From assembly GCA_028821515.1 (NCBI GenBank), contig JAPPGA010000068.1, positions 21,790 through 85,789 on the forward strand: DNA of 64,000 nucleotides, in the 5' to 3' direction. Every line of letters begins with the position of its first letter. Within the stretch, counting starts at the first letter, position 1. Below are positions 9,638 to 18,989 of the stretch, piece by piece. Below the pieces are notes generated by a model. That model searched no databases, was not told where the DNA came from, and saw nothing but the letters and a program-made list of their open reading frames with translations. A program made the translations under genes and the position numbers. Source of the DNA: Gammaproteobacteria bacterium (lineage in GTDB: Bacteria; Pseudomonadota; Gammaproteobacteria; Pseudomonadales; Azotimanducaceae).

Positions 9638-10900
9638 ATGAATCTCACTGACCTCAAAACCAAACCCGTCCCCGAACTGGTCGACATGGCCCGGGAAATC
9701 GGCCTTGAGAACCTCGCGCGGCTGCGCAAACAGGAGGTGATTGCCGCAATCCTGCGAAGGGTCGCCAAGAACGGCGAGGACATCTACGGAGAAGGTGTGC
9801 TCGAAATCCTCCAGGACGGGTTCGGCTTCCTGCGCTCACCGGGCAGTTCGTACCTGGCCGGGCCCGACGACATCTACGTCTCTCCGAGCCAGATCCGGCG
9901 TTTCAACCTCCGCACCGGCGACAGCATCTCCGGAAAGATCCGCCCGCCGAAGGACCGCGAGCACTTCGCCCTGCTCAAGGTGGACAAGATCAACATGGGC
10001 GAGCCGAACAACCGGACGCACAAGATCCTGTTCGAGAACCTCACCGCGCTGTTCCCGGACGAGCGGTTCATGCTCGAACGCGGCAACGGCAGTACGGCCG
10101 ACCTGATCGCCCGCATCATCGACCTGATCGCGCCGCTCGGCAAAGGCCAGCGGGGTCTCATCGTGTCGCCGCCGAAGGCCGGCAAGACGATCATTCTGCA
10201 GAACGTCGCCCAGTCCATCTGCGCCAACAACCCCGAGGCCATCGTTATCGTCCTGCTGATCGACGAACGTCCGGAAGAGGTCACCGACATGGAACGCACG
10301 GTGGTCGACGCCGAGGTGGTGGCGAGCACCTTCGACGAACCGCCGTCGCGTCACGTGCAGGTGGCGGAAATGGTCATCGAGAAGGCCAAGCGCCTGGTCG
10401 AGCACAAGAAGGACGTGGTCATTCTGCTCGACTCCATCACGCGCCTGGCGCGCGCCTACAACACCATCGTCCCGTCCTCGGGCAAGGTGCTGACCGGCGG
10501 CGTCGATGCCCACGCCCTCGAACGCCCAAAGCGCTTTTTCGGCGCTGCGCGCAACGTCGAGGAAGGCGGCAGCCTGTCCATCATCGCGACTGCGCTGATC
10601 GACACCGGCTCCAAGATGGACGAGGTGATCTACGAGGAATTCAAGGGCACAGGCAACATGGAACTGCATCTTGAGCGCAAGATCGCCGAGAAGCGCATCT
10701 ACCCCGCCATCAACATCCGGCGGTCTTCCACCCGCCAGGAAGAACGGCTGCTGCCGCCCGACGAACTGCAACGCGTCTGGATCCTCCGCAAGCTGCTGCA
10801 CGACATGGACGACGTCGCCGCCATCGAGTTCCTGGTCGACAAGCTGAAGGACACGAAGACCAACGCCGAGTTCTTCATGCAGATGCGAGGCGGTCGCTAG
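9638..10900 (+). CDS. rho: Transcription termination factor Rho
   Basis: [57 protein letters not shown]; full-length. Confidence 0.98.
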   Translation: MNLTDLKTKPVPELVDMAREIGLENLARLRKQEVIAAILRRVAKNGEDIYGEGVLEILQDGFGFLRSPGSSYLAGPDDIYVSPSQIRRFNLRTGDSISGKIRPPKDREHFALLKVDKINMGEPNNRTHKILFENLTALFPDERFMLERGNGSTADLIARIIDLIAPLGKGQRGLIVSPPKAGKTIILQNVAQSICANNPEAIVIVLLIDERPEEVTDMERTVVDAEVVASTFDEPPSRHVQVAEMVIEKAKRLVEHKKDVVILLDSITRLARAYNTIVPSSGKVLTGGVDAHALERPKRFFGAARNVEEGGSLSIIATALIDTGSKMDEVIYEEFKGTGNMELHLERKIAEKRIYPAINIRRSSTRQEERLLPPDELQRVWILRKLLHDMDDVAAIEFLVDKLKDTKTNAEFFMQMRGGR

Positions 10901-10984
10901 CAACGACGGCGAAACAGCCGGCGGCGCCGATCGGATTCAGGCGGGGGCAGGACAGGACGGACACCCGCCAGCGCCGAGGACTAC

Positions 10985-11325
10985 CTTCCACTAGAACGTG
11001 TCCGGCCAGTAGCTGCGGCGGCGTGCCGAAATCGCCTGTCGAGGCCAGCGAATTGAAATTGGTTTGCGTCGGTAACACCAACCTGCCGCCTTTCGGCGCG
11101 TCCGGATTGACATAGTCGAAATGCTGGAAGTCAGCGGGATACTTGAGATCGTGGTAGAAAGCGATACCGTGCCGGAATTCCAGCGAGTCGAGGAATTCAT
11201 TGGCGAACACGCCATTGTGCGCGAACAAGACTGCCGCGACTACGGCAAGCTCGCTCTTCAGCGTGTCGGGAAACCAGTTCCGGGAACCAAGCAATAGCCC
11301 ATCACTCTGTCGATTCCGCGCCACT
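10985..11325 (-). pseudogene. 5' remnant of a family-5 extracellular solute-binding protein gene
   Basis: EFLDSLEFRHGIAFYHDLKYPADFQHFDYVNPDAPKGGRLVLPTQTNFNSLAS aligns with the N-terminus of the intact gene at 28720 (FQHGVSYFGEFKYPPDFEHFDYVNPDSPKGGMLVLESNSNWRAF); the ORF then loses similarity and most of the gene is absent. Confidence 0.75.
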
Positions 11326-11460
11326 AGCGCCATGAAACCCGTGGCCCTGACGGGCGCCGTGCTTCACCCCGCCCAAGCCCTCTGTCTCACCCTTCCCACC
11401 CGTCCCGGGTCCTGCGCCTTGATCGGCACTTCGTGCCGTTCTAACGGCGCAAGCCCCTAG
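11324..11460 (-). repeat. Dispersed GTAG-hairpin (REP-like) repeat, copy C
   Basis: Minus strand CTAGGGGCTTGCGCCGTTAGAACGGCACgaaGTGCCGATCAAGGCGCAGGACCC...GGGCTTGGGCGGGGTGAAGCACGGCG...GGGTTTCATGGCGCTAG; CTAG at both ends; internal extra segment. Confidence 0.82.
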
Positions 11461-12551
11461 TCGGGGGGTCTCGCCGTTGCGCTTAACTCGACGTAACGTT
11501 TCGCCTTGGCCCACTCCTCGTTGAGGAGGCTTAGCCGTACCAGCGTCTGGAGCAATACCGGGTCGCGCGGTGTGTGTTCCAGCCATTTTTCCGCGGTGGC
11601 AAGCTGTTCGCCGGGGTGTCCCGACCAGATTTCGCCGTACAGTTGGATCAGCCGATCATCCGGATTCCTTTCGATGGCTCGCCTGAGTATGCGTACTGCC
11701 ACGTCCGCCTCTCCGACCGCGTCCAGGCACTGGGCATAACGCACGGCTACGGCACCGGTCCGTTTCAGTCGTCGCGGGATCTCACGCCACGTTTCCCGCA
11801 CATTCTGCGCTGCATCGGCGCTTGTGGAACTCGCTTCGAGCCGCCCGCACCAGGCACGCTGAAGCGACTGTTCGAGGTCCGACGGATCCACCGCCTTGGC
11901 CTTGCCGATCACCGGTGCAAGTTCCACAACCGCATCCCAGTCTCCAAGTTCCTCGTGGCATGCCAACAGCATGGACAGCACCCTGGGATGACGGGGCGAC
12001 GCTTCGTTGAGTCCTTCCAGCGTTTCAAGACATTCCTGCATCTGGCCGTGTTCGGCAAGGAATCGCGCGCGGGTCAGTCCGGCCGCGAGTGACGCGCCGG
12101 ACGCCGCACCGCCAGCGAGGTCGAGGAGCCGGTCCCGTTCGTCGGCATCCTTGAGTTCGTGCGCCGCGCGTGCCGCCCCGAGATAGTTGACGATAGGCGT
12201 CGGCGCGCTCGACGCAACCTCCGTCAACGCTTTCCGGGCATCTGCCCAACGACCTTCGAGAATGTGCAGGACGCCCTGTTCAGTGCGTTGATTCGCGGTC
12301 GTCTCGCGACGCTTCTGCCTCCAGTTTGCGAAGTCCGCGCCACCGCGCAAAAGGCGCCGCGCGAGCGCGAAAAGCAGGCGCGCCAGAACCCAGAGCAGCA
12401 CCAGGGCAATGAGCGCGAACCAGACGCTCGTCTCGAACGCGGCCTTGTCGTACGCGATCAGCACATAGCCCGCGTCCTTCAACATCAGGGAACCGAGCAG
12501 GCCCCCGATGATCACGGCAGCGACCGCGTAGACGAGGGTGCGGACTTTCAT
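11457..12551 (-). CDS. hemY: Heme biosynthesis protein HemY
   Basis: MKVRTLVYAVAAVIIGGLLGSLMLKDAGYVLIAYDKAAFETSVWFALIALV; TPR-like C-terminus; position downstream of hemCDX. Confidence 0.85.
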   Translation of the reverse strand: MKVRTLVYAVAAVIIGGLLGSLMLKDAGYVLIAYDKAAFETSVWFALIALVLLWVLARLLFALARRLLRGGADFANWRQKRRETTANQRTEQGVLHILEGRWADARKALTEVASSAPTPIVNYLGAARAAHELKDADERDRLLDLAGGAASGASLAAGLTRARFLAEHGQMQECLETLEGLNEASPRHPRVLSMLLACHEELGDWDAVVELAPVIGKAKAVDPSDLEQSLQRAWCGRLEASSTSADAAQNVRETWREIPRRLKRTGAVAVRYAQCLDAVGEADVAVRILRRAIERNPDDRLIQLYGEIWSGHPGEQLATAEKWLEHTPRDPVLLQTLVRLSLLNEEWAKAKRYVELSATARPPD

Positions 12552-13726
12552 TCGGTCTGCCCTTCGCCGGGCGGCTGCGAGTCCGCCGGGCGCCTCTGAA
12601 GTTCGAGCAGGCGGCTGAGCGATCTAGAAATGTCGGGCAGGCTTTGCTCGATGTCGAGGTCTGCGAGCCTGTCCAGGTCCTGCGCGATCCGCTGCATCGC
12701 TGCGTTTTCGGGGTCGACATATTCGTCGAGCCACTGGCGGGCAGAACTCAGACTGGTCGCGAACAGCGTCTGATCGCCTCTCAGCATGGCGAGTTGCGCG
12801 CGCTCCAGGGCGAGTCTCAGGTTGAGTTCAAGATAGATCGCTTCCTCGGGACGTATCAGCGGGCGCGGCGCAATACTGTCCCGAGTCCGAAACTCGAAGA
12901 GGCCATAGAACCGGTCCTGCAGCGCCTTGCCAAAGGACTCGGATTCCTCGCCCGGCGCTTCTGGCTCCTGGTCGGCGGCCGGCTCCGGCGTTGACCCGAT
13001 CTCGCGGAATATCCTTCCCGGGGCATCGGTGCTTCCACTCCCCGACGCGCCCGTTGCATCCGTTGCGCTGAAGTACTCCGGCTGCTTCAAAGGCAGACCC
13101 CCCAACGCGTCCTTCATGGCTTCCAGGGTAAGGAAGATGCTCTCAGCATTGGCGGTCTTGGTGTTGGCGAGCGCCATGCGTTCCTCCGCGAGGATCGCGC
13201 GGATCTCGTGCAGCGCGTAGTCGTCCAGTTCTTCGAGGATCGCATCGGCCGCGGCCAGCATCTGGTCTGCTGCGCGGGTGTCGCGCTCCATGAGCAAGCG
13301 ATTGTTGGCGATCCGGAGCAGGTACTCGACTTCCGCGAGCCTCCACGCCCCGGGATCGGGAGGCCCGTCGGCACGGCGTTCCGCGGACAACTCGGCTCGC
13401 ACCTGCTCTAGCGACGCGCTGTTTTCGGCCAGCGCCCCGGTGAGATCCGCGATCTTTTCCTGCAACGCGTCCGAACCGCTCTGCGCCATCCCGCGCGCCT
13501 GGGCCACTTCGCGTTCGAGCCGCGCGATGTCGTCCGCCAGCCGGGGTGCGACGCCGCCGCTTCCTGCAATGCCTTCCACGCGCCAATAGAGGTACCCCGC
13601 TGCTGCCAGGCTCACCAGCGATAGCAATGCGACGAGGGCTGTCCCGAAACCTCGGGACTTTCCTGGTTCGGACGCCGGCGGGTCGTCGCCCGGCGGATGG
13701 TCCGTGGTTTCCTCTTGTTCGGACAT
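12548..13726 (-). CDS. hemX: HemX-like uroporphyrinogen-III C-methyltransferase family protein
   Basis: TM near the N-terminus (ALVALLSLVSLAAAGYLYWRV), coiled-coil, WRLAEVEYLLRIANNRLLMERD motif. Confidence 0.85.
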   Translation of the reverse strand: MSEQEETTDHPPGDDPPASEPGKSRGFGTALVALLSLVSLAAAGYLYWRVEGIAGSGGVAPRLADDIARLEREVAQARGMAQSGSDALQEKIADLTGALAENSASLEQVRAELSAERRADGPPDPGAWRLAEVEYLLRIANNRLLMERDTRAADQMLAAADAILEELDDYALHEIRAILAEERMALANTKTANAESIFLTLEAMKDALGGLPLKQPEYFSATDATGASGSGSTDAPGRIFREIGSTPEPAADQEPEAPGEESESFGKALQDRFYGLFEFRTRDSIAPRPLIRPEEAIYLELNLRLALERAQLAMLRGDQTLFATSLSSARQWLDEYVDPENAAMQRIAQDLDRLADLDIEQSLPDISRSLSRLLELQRRPADSQPPGEGQTE

Positions 13727-13751
13727 TGCCAACTCCGAGGCCAAGACGTTC

Positions 13752-14423
13752 CTAATGCGCGATTCGACGAACCGCCGCCACTACGGCTTCGTCTCCAGCG
13801 CCCTCGGTCACGAAGACGCGAGTAAAGCCAAGCGCTCTCGCCGACTCCGCCACGCGCTCGGACGGTACCAGCATCGCAACGTTCGCGCTGCGCGAGGAAC
13901 TAAACCACATGTCCGCGACGACCCGCAACGCGGCCTCGCTGCTACCGACGATAGCGTCGATGACTTCCGACGGATTCAGCGTACCCGGTCTAGTGACCCG
14001 CCGGTACAGACACCACTTCACTGCCGGAATGCCGCGATCCGCCAGCCACTGTTCAAGGAGTCCGCGACCGCCTTCGCCCGCCGCGATCAGAAGGCTCTGC
14101 GGCGGATCGGCCGCGAGCGAAGCGATGATTCCTTCGGAAGACGACCGGTCCGGCGTGCGGGCATCGATGCCGTGACGTTCGAGGGCCCGCCGCGTGGTCT
14201 TCCCGATGGCCATTGCCGGCGTCTCATTCCAGCCATTGCGGACCGCGGATTCCACCGCATGACCCGACAGAAAGACCGTGAGCGCGAACTGGCCCGCCGG
14301 CGGCGGGTCGGAGATGGGTTCGATCTCGAGCACGGGACGCACCCACGCTTCGAAACCCGCGTCGACAAGGCGCGAGCCCAGGCGGCTCGCGCCCGGCTCC
14401 GTCCGTGTCACCCACACACGCAT
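13752..14423 (-). CDS. hemD: Uroporphyrinogen-III synthase
   Basis: MRVWVTRTEPGASRLGSRLVDAGFEAWVRPVLEIEP; between hemC and hemX. Confidence 0.85.
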   Translation of the reverse strand: MRVWVTRTEPGASRLGSRLVDAGFEAWVRPVLEIEPISDPPPAGQFALTVFLSGHAVESAVRNGWNETPAMAIGKTTRRALERHGIDARTPDRSSSEGIIASLAADPPQSLLIAAGEGGRGLLEQWLADRGIPAVKWCLYRRVTRPGTLNPSEVIDAIVGSSEAALRVVADMWFSSSRSANVAMLVPSERVAESARALGFTRVFVTEGAGDEAVVAAVRRIAH

Positions 14424-14424
14424 G

Positions 14425-15312
14425 CTAGCCGAGCAGTGCTTCAGCACCCATTGCGTACAGTGCGGCCGCCGCGCGTTCGCCCAGCGCCACCGGATCATCA
14501 CCGGTTTCCGATACCCGCAGCACGTGCTCGCCACTCTCATCGCCCAACAGCGCCGTCAACGCTAGGGCGGATCCGCAGCTTTCCGCGTAGGCGCCGAGAG
14601 GCGTGGCACAGTCCGCGCCCAGCGCGCGCACCACGGCGCGCTCGGCCAGAACATTCTTCTCGACCAGCGGGTCCACGATGACCGTCAACTGCTCCCGGAC
14701 ATCGCCGCGGTCCGTCGCATACTCCACCGCGAGCGCCCCCTGTCCCGGGGCCGGCAGGCTGAGATCGACGGCGAGGCGCTGGCTGATGCGGTCGCCCAGC
14801 CCAAGACGGTCGAGTCCGGCACACGCCAGGACGAGCGCATCGACCTCCCCATCGTCCAGTTTCCTGAGACGCGTCCCGACGTTGCCGCGCATGTCCATCA
14901 TGGTGAGATCGGGACGCACGAAACGGAGTTGCATTCGTCGCCGCAGGCTCGAAGAGCCGATGCGTGCGCCTTCGGGCAACGCATCGAACGTGAGACCGCC
15001 CGACACCAATGCATCCCGGACATCTGCTCGCGAGCCAACCGTGGTGACAGCCAAACCCTCCGGGAGGGCAACGGGAACGTCCTTCATGCTATGCACGGCG
15101 ATGTCCGCGCGGCCGTCCAGCAGGGCGGTTTCGAGTTCCTTGACGAAGGCACCCTTGCCCGCAAATTTCGCGCCGGTCTGCCGGTCGCCCTGCGTCGTCA
15201 TGGAGAGCAGTTCAAACGGCACGCCCGCCGCGTCCCGGAGCAGCGATCCCACCCGTTCCGCCTGGTATCGGGCTAGCGGGCTGTTGCGGGTCGCGATCCT
15301 GATGATGTTCAT
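14425..15312 (-). CDS. hemC: Hydroxymethylbilane synthase
   Basis: IRIATRNSPLARYQAERVGSLL; FVKELETALLDGRADIAVHSMKDVP. Confidence 0.97.
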   Translation of the reverse strand: MNIIRIATRNSPLARYQAERVGSLLRDAAGVPFELLSMTTQGDRQTGAKFAGKGAFVKELETALLDGRADIAVHSMKDVPVALPEGLAVTTVGSRADVRDALVSGGLTFDALPEGARIGSSSLRRRMQLRFVRPDLTMMDMRGNVGTRLRKLDDGEVDALVLACAGLDRLGLGDRISQRLAVDLSLPAPGQGALAVEYATDRGDVREQLTVIVDPLVEKNVLAERAVVRALGADCATPLGAYAESCGSALALTALLGDESGEHVLRVSETGDDPVALGERAAAALYAMGAEALLG

Positions 15313-15325
15313 GGGCGGCGCCGGT

Positions 15326-15380
15326 TATACCACTACGACCATGGACGGCTCCATCGCACACGCAAACCTGTCGGCGCAGG
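15326..15380 (+). pseudogene. Decayed duplicate of argH N-terminal codons
   Basis: TATACCACTACGAC (15326-15339) and GGCTCCATCGC (15347-15357) repeat argH 16295-16308 and 16315-16325 in the same order at near-identical spacing; conceptual RLYHYD...GSIAHA with a frameshift. Confidence 0.65.
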
Positions 15381-15400
15381 CGATCACGGCTCACCTCAAT

Positions 15401-15428
15401 TTGACAAGTGTTCGCTTTAGTGTAGGTT
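15401..15428 (+). promoter_or_regulatory. Candidate sigma-70 promoter for the toxin-antitoxin pair
   Basis: TTGACA (15401-15406), 16-bp spacer, TAGGTT (15423-15428), 20-30 bp upstream of the antitoxin start. Confidence 0.4.
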
Positions 15429-15450
15429 TAGCCCGACTTAGCTAGGTCGA

Positions 15451-15711
15451 GTGGCTGCGATGAAAGTAAACATGCACCAGGCAAAATCGCAGCTTTCCAG
15501 GCTGGGCAAGCTGGCATGGGAAGGGGAAGACATCGTGATCGCAAGGGCGGGCGATCCGTGGCTTCGCCTGATGCCCTATCGCGAACGCGGAAAAGAGCGA
15601 AAACTCGGCGGGCTGGAGGGAGAGATCTGGATGGCTCCCGACTTTGACGAGGAGGACGAGGAACTCATTGAAGCGATCGAGAACTCGAAGATCTTTCCGG
15701 ACGCCGATTGA
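15451..15711 (+). CDS. Phd/YefM-type antitoxin
   Basis: MKVNMHQAKSQLSRLGKLAWEGEDIVIARAGDPWLRLMPY; directly upstream of PIN toxin. Confidence 0.88.
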   Translation: MAAMKVNMHQAKSQLSRLGKLAWEGEDIVIARAGDPWLRLMPYRERGKERKLGGLEGEIWMAPDFDEEDEELIEAIENSKIFPDAD

Positions 15712-15713
15712 CG

Positions 15714-16094
15714 ATGCAGCGGCTATTGCTCGACACGCATGTGTTCCTCTGGTGCCTGTCGAACGTCTCCGAGCTGGCCGAAGCCACCCGGGCGCAAATC
15801 GCCGACCCGCGCAATGACGTCTTCGTGAGCGCCATCACCGGCTGGGAGATCGCCGTCAAGCGCGCGAAGGGGCGCCTCACTGCCCCGGACAACCTCGGGG
15901 CGCTGGTTGCCGAACGGGGATTCGTCGATCTTCCACTCACCTTTCATCACGCGGAGCAGGCAGGAAATCTCCCCATGCATCACCGGGATCCGTTCGACCG
16001 GTTTCTGATTGCCCAAGCCCAGGCCGAAGGGTTGGTCCTCGTCACGCGGGACGCCCGAATTCCCCTCTACGGTGTACGAACGCTCACGGCCTGA
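15714..16094 (+). CDS. PIN-domain (VapC-type) toxin
   Basis: LLLDTHVFLWCLSN...; HRDPFDRFLIAQAQAEGLVLVTRDARIPLYGV. Confidence 0.9.
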   Translation: MQRLLLDTHVFLWCLSNVSELAEATRAQIADPRNDVFVSAITGWEIAVKRAKGRLTAPDNLGALVAERGFVDLPLTFHHAEQAGNLPMHHRDPFDRFLIAQAQAEGLVLVTRDARIPLYGVRTLTA

Positions 16095-16191
16095 ACGGCA
16101 CTGCGTCCTGTGAAGGCAGTACCGCCAGGTAGCACATCGGTATAATCCGCGCCCCGAACTTCCCGACTGCCATACCGGGATCCGGCCCCCA

Positions 16192-17586
16192 ATGACCGAT
16201 AAAGACGATGACAGCCTGTTGCGCGGACGGTTTTCCGAACCCACGGACGACTTCGTCGCCCGCTTTACCGCCTCCGTTGGATTCGACCGGCGGCTATACC
16301 ACTACGACATAGCAGGCTCCATCGCCCATGCACGGATGCTCGCGAAGATCGGCGTCCTGACCGAGGAAGAACGCGACGCGATCGTTGGTGGCCTCGAAAC
16401 CATCCGCGCCGAGATCGAATCGGACGTATTCGAATGGTCCGATGCGCTGGAGGACATCCACATGCACATCGAGGCCCGGCTGACGGAGCTTGTCGGCGAA
16501 GCCGGCAAGAAGCTGCACACGGCCCGCTCGCGCAACGACCAGGTCGCCACCGACATACGCCTGTACCTGCGCGACGAATCCGACGCTATCGCGGACCTTC
16601 TGACTGGGGTCATGGCACGTATCGTCGACCTGGCAGAGAGGTACAGCGCCGATCCAATGCCAGGTTTCACGCACCTGCAGACCGCGCAACCGGTGACATT
16701 CGGCCACCACATGCTGGCCTGGTTCGAGATGGCCTACCGCGACCGGGAACGATTTCAGGCATGCCGCGCTCGCCTGAATGTCTCGCCGCTCGGCTCAGCC
16801 GCGCTCGCGGGAACGACATTTCGCATCGACCGCGCCGATACCGCGGAAGCACTGGGTTTCGACCGTATCGCCGCGAACTCTCTCGACGCCGTGAGCGACC
16901 GCGACTTCGCGATCGAGTTCTGCTCCTGTGCAGCCATCGCTGCCACGCACCTGTCGCGCTGGTGCGAGGAGATGGTGATCTGGACCTCGCAGCCGTTCGG
17001 CTTCGTGGCACTGCCGGACGGGTTCTGCACCGGATCCAGCATCATGCCGCAGAAGAAGAATCCCGACGTGCCCGAACTCGTACGCGGCAAGACCGGTCGC
17101 ATCGTAGGCAACCTTACGAGCCTCCTGGTGCTGATGAAGGGCCAGCCGCTGGCCTACAACAGGGACAACCAGGAGGACAAGGAACCGCTCTTCGACACGG
17201 TCGATACGCTGAAAGACTGCCTGCGCGCCATCGGCGATATCGTCGCCGCCATGCAGCCGGATACCGCGCGCATGCGCGAGGCCGCGCGACTCGGGTTTGC
17301 CACGGCAACCGACCTGGCAGACTACCTCGTGAAGAAAGGACTGCCGTTCCGGGACGCCCATGAGGCAGTGGGTCGCGCCGTGCAGTACGCGCAGGAAAAA
17401 GGGTCCGCGCTCTCGGACCTGCCGGTGTCGGAATTGCGCGAATTCTCGGCCGAGATTGGCGAAGACGTGACGGATGTCCTGTCGCTCGAAGGCTCGCTGG
17501 CGGCACGGGACCACCCGGGCGGCACGGCCCCGAACCAGGTGGCGGCAGCGGTACGGGAAGCACGGGAGCGCCTCGGGAACGCCTGA
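16192..17586 (+). CDS. argH: Argininosuccinate lyase
   Basis: [23 protein letters not shown] signature; [29 protein letters not shown]. Confidence 0.97.
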   Translation: MTDKDDDSLLRGRFSEPTDDFVARFTASVGFDRRLYHYDIAGSIAHARMLAKIGVLTEEERDAIVGGLETIRAEIESDVFEWSDALEDIHMHIEARLTELVGEAGKKLHTARSRNDQVATDIRLYLRDESDAIADLLTGVMARIVDLAERYSADPMPGFTHLQTAQPVTFGHHMLAWFEMAYRDRERFQACRARLNVSPLGSAALAGTTFRIDRADTAEALGFDRIAANSLDAVSDRDFAIEFCSCAAIAATHLSRWCEEMVIWTSQPFGFVALPDGFCTGSSIMPQKKNPDVPELVRGKTGRIVGNLTSLLVLMKGQPLAYNRDNQEDKEPLFDTVDTLKDCLRAIGDIVAAMQPDTARMREAARLGFATATDLADYLVKKGLPFRDAHEAVGRAVQYAQEKGSALSDLPVSELREFSAEIGEDVTDVLSLEGSLAARDHPGGTAPNQVAAAVREARERLGNA

Positions 17587-17656
17587 TCCATCCACGCCGA
17601 GGTCATCGGACTTTTCGGCCGGTTTATACTGCCGCCGCCAACCCAAGAGGACATCC

Positions 17657-17800
17657 ATGCGCTGGGCCTTCGTTGCAGCGATGTGCATGATGGTCGCCAT
17701 GTGCGGCCAGAAAGGTCCGCTGTACCTGCCCGAGGAGCAAGCACAGATCGCATGTTCAGTCGAACCGACAACGCACTGCACGTTGAAGACGTACGCCTGA
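17657..17800 (+). CDS. lptM: LptM-like small lipoprotein
   Basis: MRWAFVAAMCMMVAMCGQKGPLYLPEE: lipobox and the CGQKGPLYLP signature; upstream of lysA. Confidence 0.85.
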   Translation: MRWAFVAAMCMMVAMCGQKGPLYLPEEQAQIACSVEPTTHCTLKTYA

Positions 17801-18987
17801 CCACCATCGCCGATGCGGTGGGAACGCCAGCGTACGTCTATTCCCAATCAGCCATTGAGGAACGGTATCGGCGCCTGGCCCAGGCGCTGGACGGCGCCAG
17901 CATCTGCTACTCGGTAAAGGCGAACAGCAACCTCGCCATCCTCAGGTTGATGGGAGGCCTCGGTGCCGGATTCGACATCGTCTCTGGCGGCGAGCTTGAA
18001 CGCGTGCTGCTGGCCGGGGGCGATCCCGAACGCGTCATCTTTTCCGGCGTCGGCAAGTCCGTCGCCGAGATCGATTTCGCCATCAAGGCCGGCATCGGGT
18101 GTTTCAACGTCGAGAGCGTCCAGGAACTCGGCCGGCTCGAAGCGCGGGCCAGGTTGCTGTCGCGGGTCGCACCGGTTTCCGTGCGCGTGAATCCCGATGT
18201 GGACGCCCAGACGCATCCCTACATCTCCACCGGGCTGAAACAGAACAAGTTCGGCGTGCCCGAGAGCCAGGCGCTCGAGATGTATCGCCGCGCTCACGCG
18301 TCGGACGCGCTCGATGTGCGCGGGATCGACTGCCACATCGGTTCGCAGATCGAAGACTCCGCGCCCTACGTCGACGCGCAGGAGCGCCTGTTCCGCATCG
18401 TCGATACCCTGTCGAGCGAAGGGATCGACCTTGAGCACCTCAACCTCGGCGGCGGCTTCAGCATCCGCTACCGGGACGAAACCGACTTCGACCTTGAAGG
18501 ATTCAGCCGAGACGTGGCGGCGCGGGTCGCAGCGCGCAGCATGACCCTGGTGATCGAACCGGGCCGCTATCTCGTCGCAGATGCGGGCGTATTGCTCACC
18601 CGCGTGGAGTACCTGAAGCCGGCCCCTGACGAGGGCTACCGCAATTTCGCGGTGGTCGACGCGGCCATGAACGACCTGATACGGCCGGCGCTATACCAGG
18701 CCTGGCACCGCGTCGAACCCGTGATCGCCTCCTCGGCGGCGCCTCGACGGTGGGATGTCGTCGGACCGGTGTGCGAGACCGGAGACTTTCTCGCGCTCGA
18801 TCGCGACCTTGCGCTTGAAGAAGACGCGTTGCTCGCCATTTTCGGGGCAGGTGCATACGGAATGGTCCTCGCGTCCAACTACAACAGCCGTTCCCGGCCC
18901 CCCGAGGTGCTTGTCCACGGCGATGCATTCCGCGTCGTGCGGCGGCGCGAGACAGTGAGAGACCAACTGGTGGCAGAAAGCGAATAG
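17752..18987 (+). CDS. lysA: Diaminopimelate decarboxylase
   Basis: SICYSVKANSNLAILRLM; GIDCHIGSQIED; NLGGGFSIRY; start overlaps lptM 3' end by 49 nt. Confidence 0.96.
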   Translation: MFSRTDNALHVEDVRLTTIADAVGTPAYVYSQSAIEERYRRLAQALDGASICYSVKANSNLAILRLMGGLGAGFDIVSGGELERVLLAGGDPERVIFSGVGKSVAEIDFAIKAGIGCFNVESVQELGRLEARARLLSRVAPVSVRVNPDVDAQTHPYISTGLKQNKFGVPESQALEMYRRAHASDALDVRGIDCHIGSQIEDSAPYVDAQERLFRIVDTLSSEGIDLEHLNLGGGFSIRYRDETDFDLEGFSRDVAARVAARSMTLVIEPGRYLVADAGVLLTRVEYLKPAPDEGYRNFAVVDAAMNDLIRPALYQAWHRVEPVIASSAAPRRWDVVGPVCETGDFLALDRDLALEEDALLAIFGAGAYGMVLASNYNSRSRPPEVLVHGDAFRVVRRRETVRDQLVAESE

Positions 18988-18989
18988 CC

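Noticed and set aside
9836-10903. 355-aa minus-strand ORF opposite rho
   Set aside because: Shadow of the strongly conserved rho reading frame.
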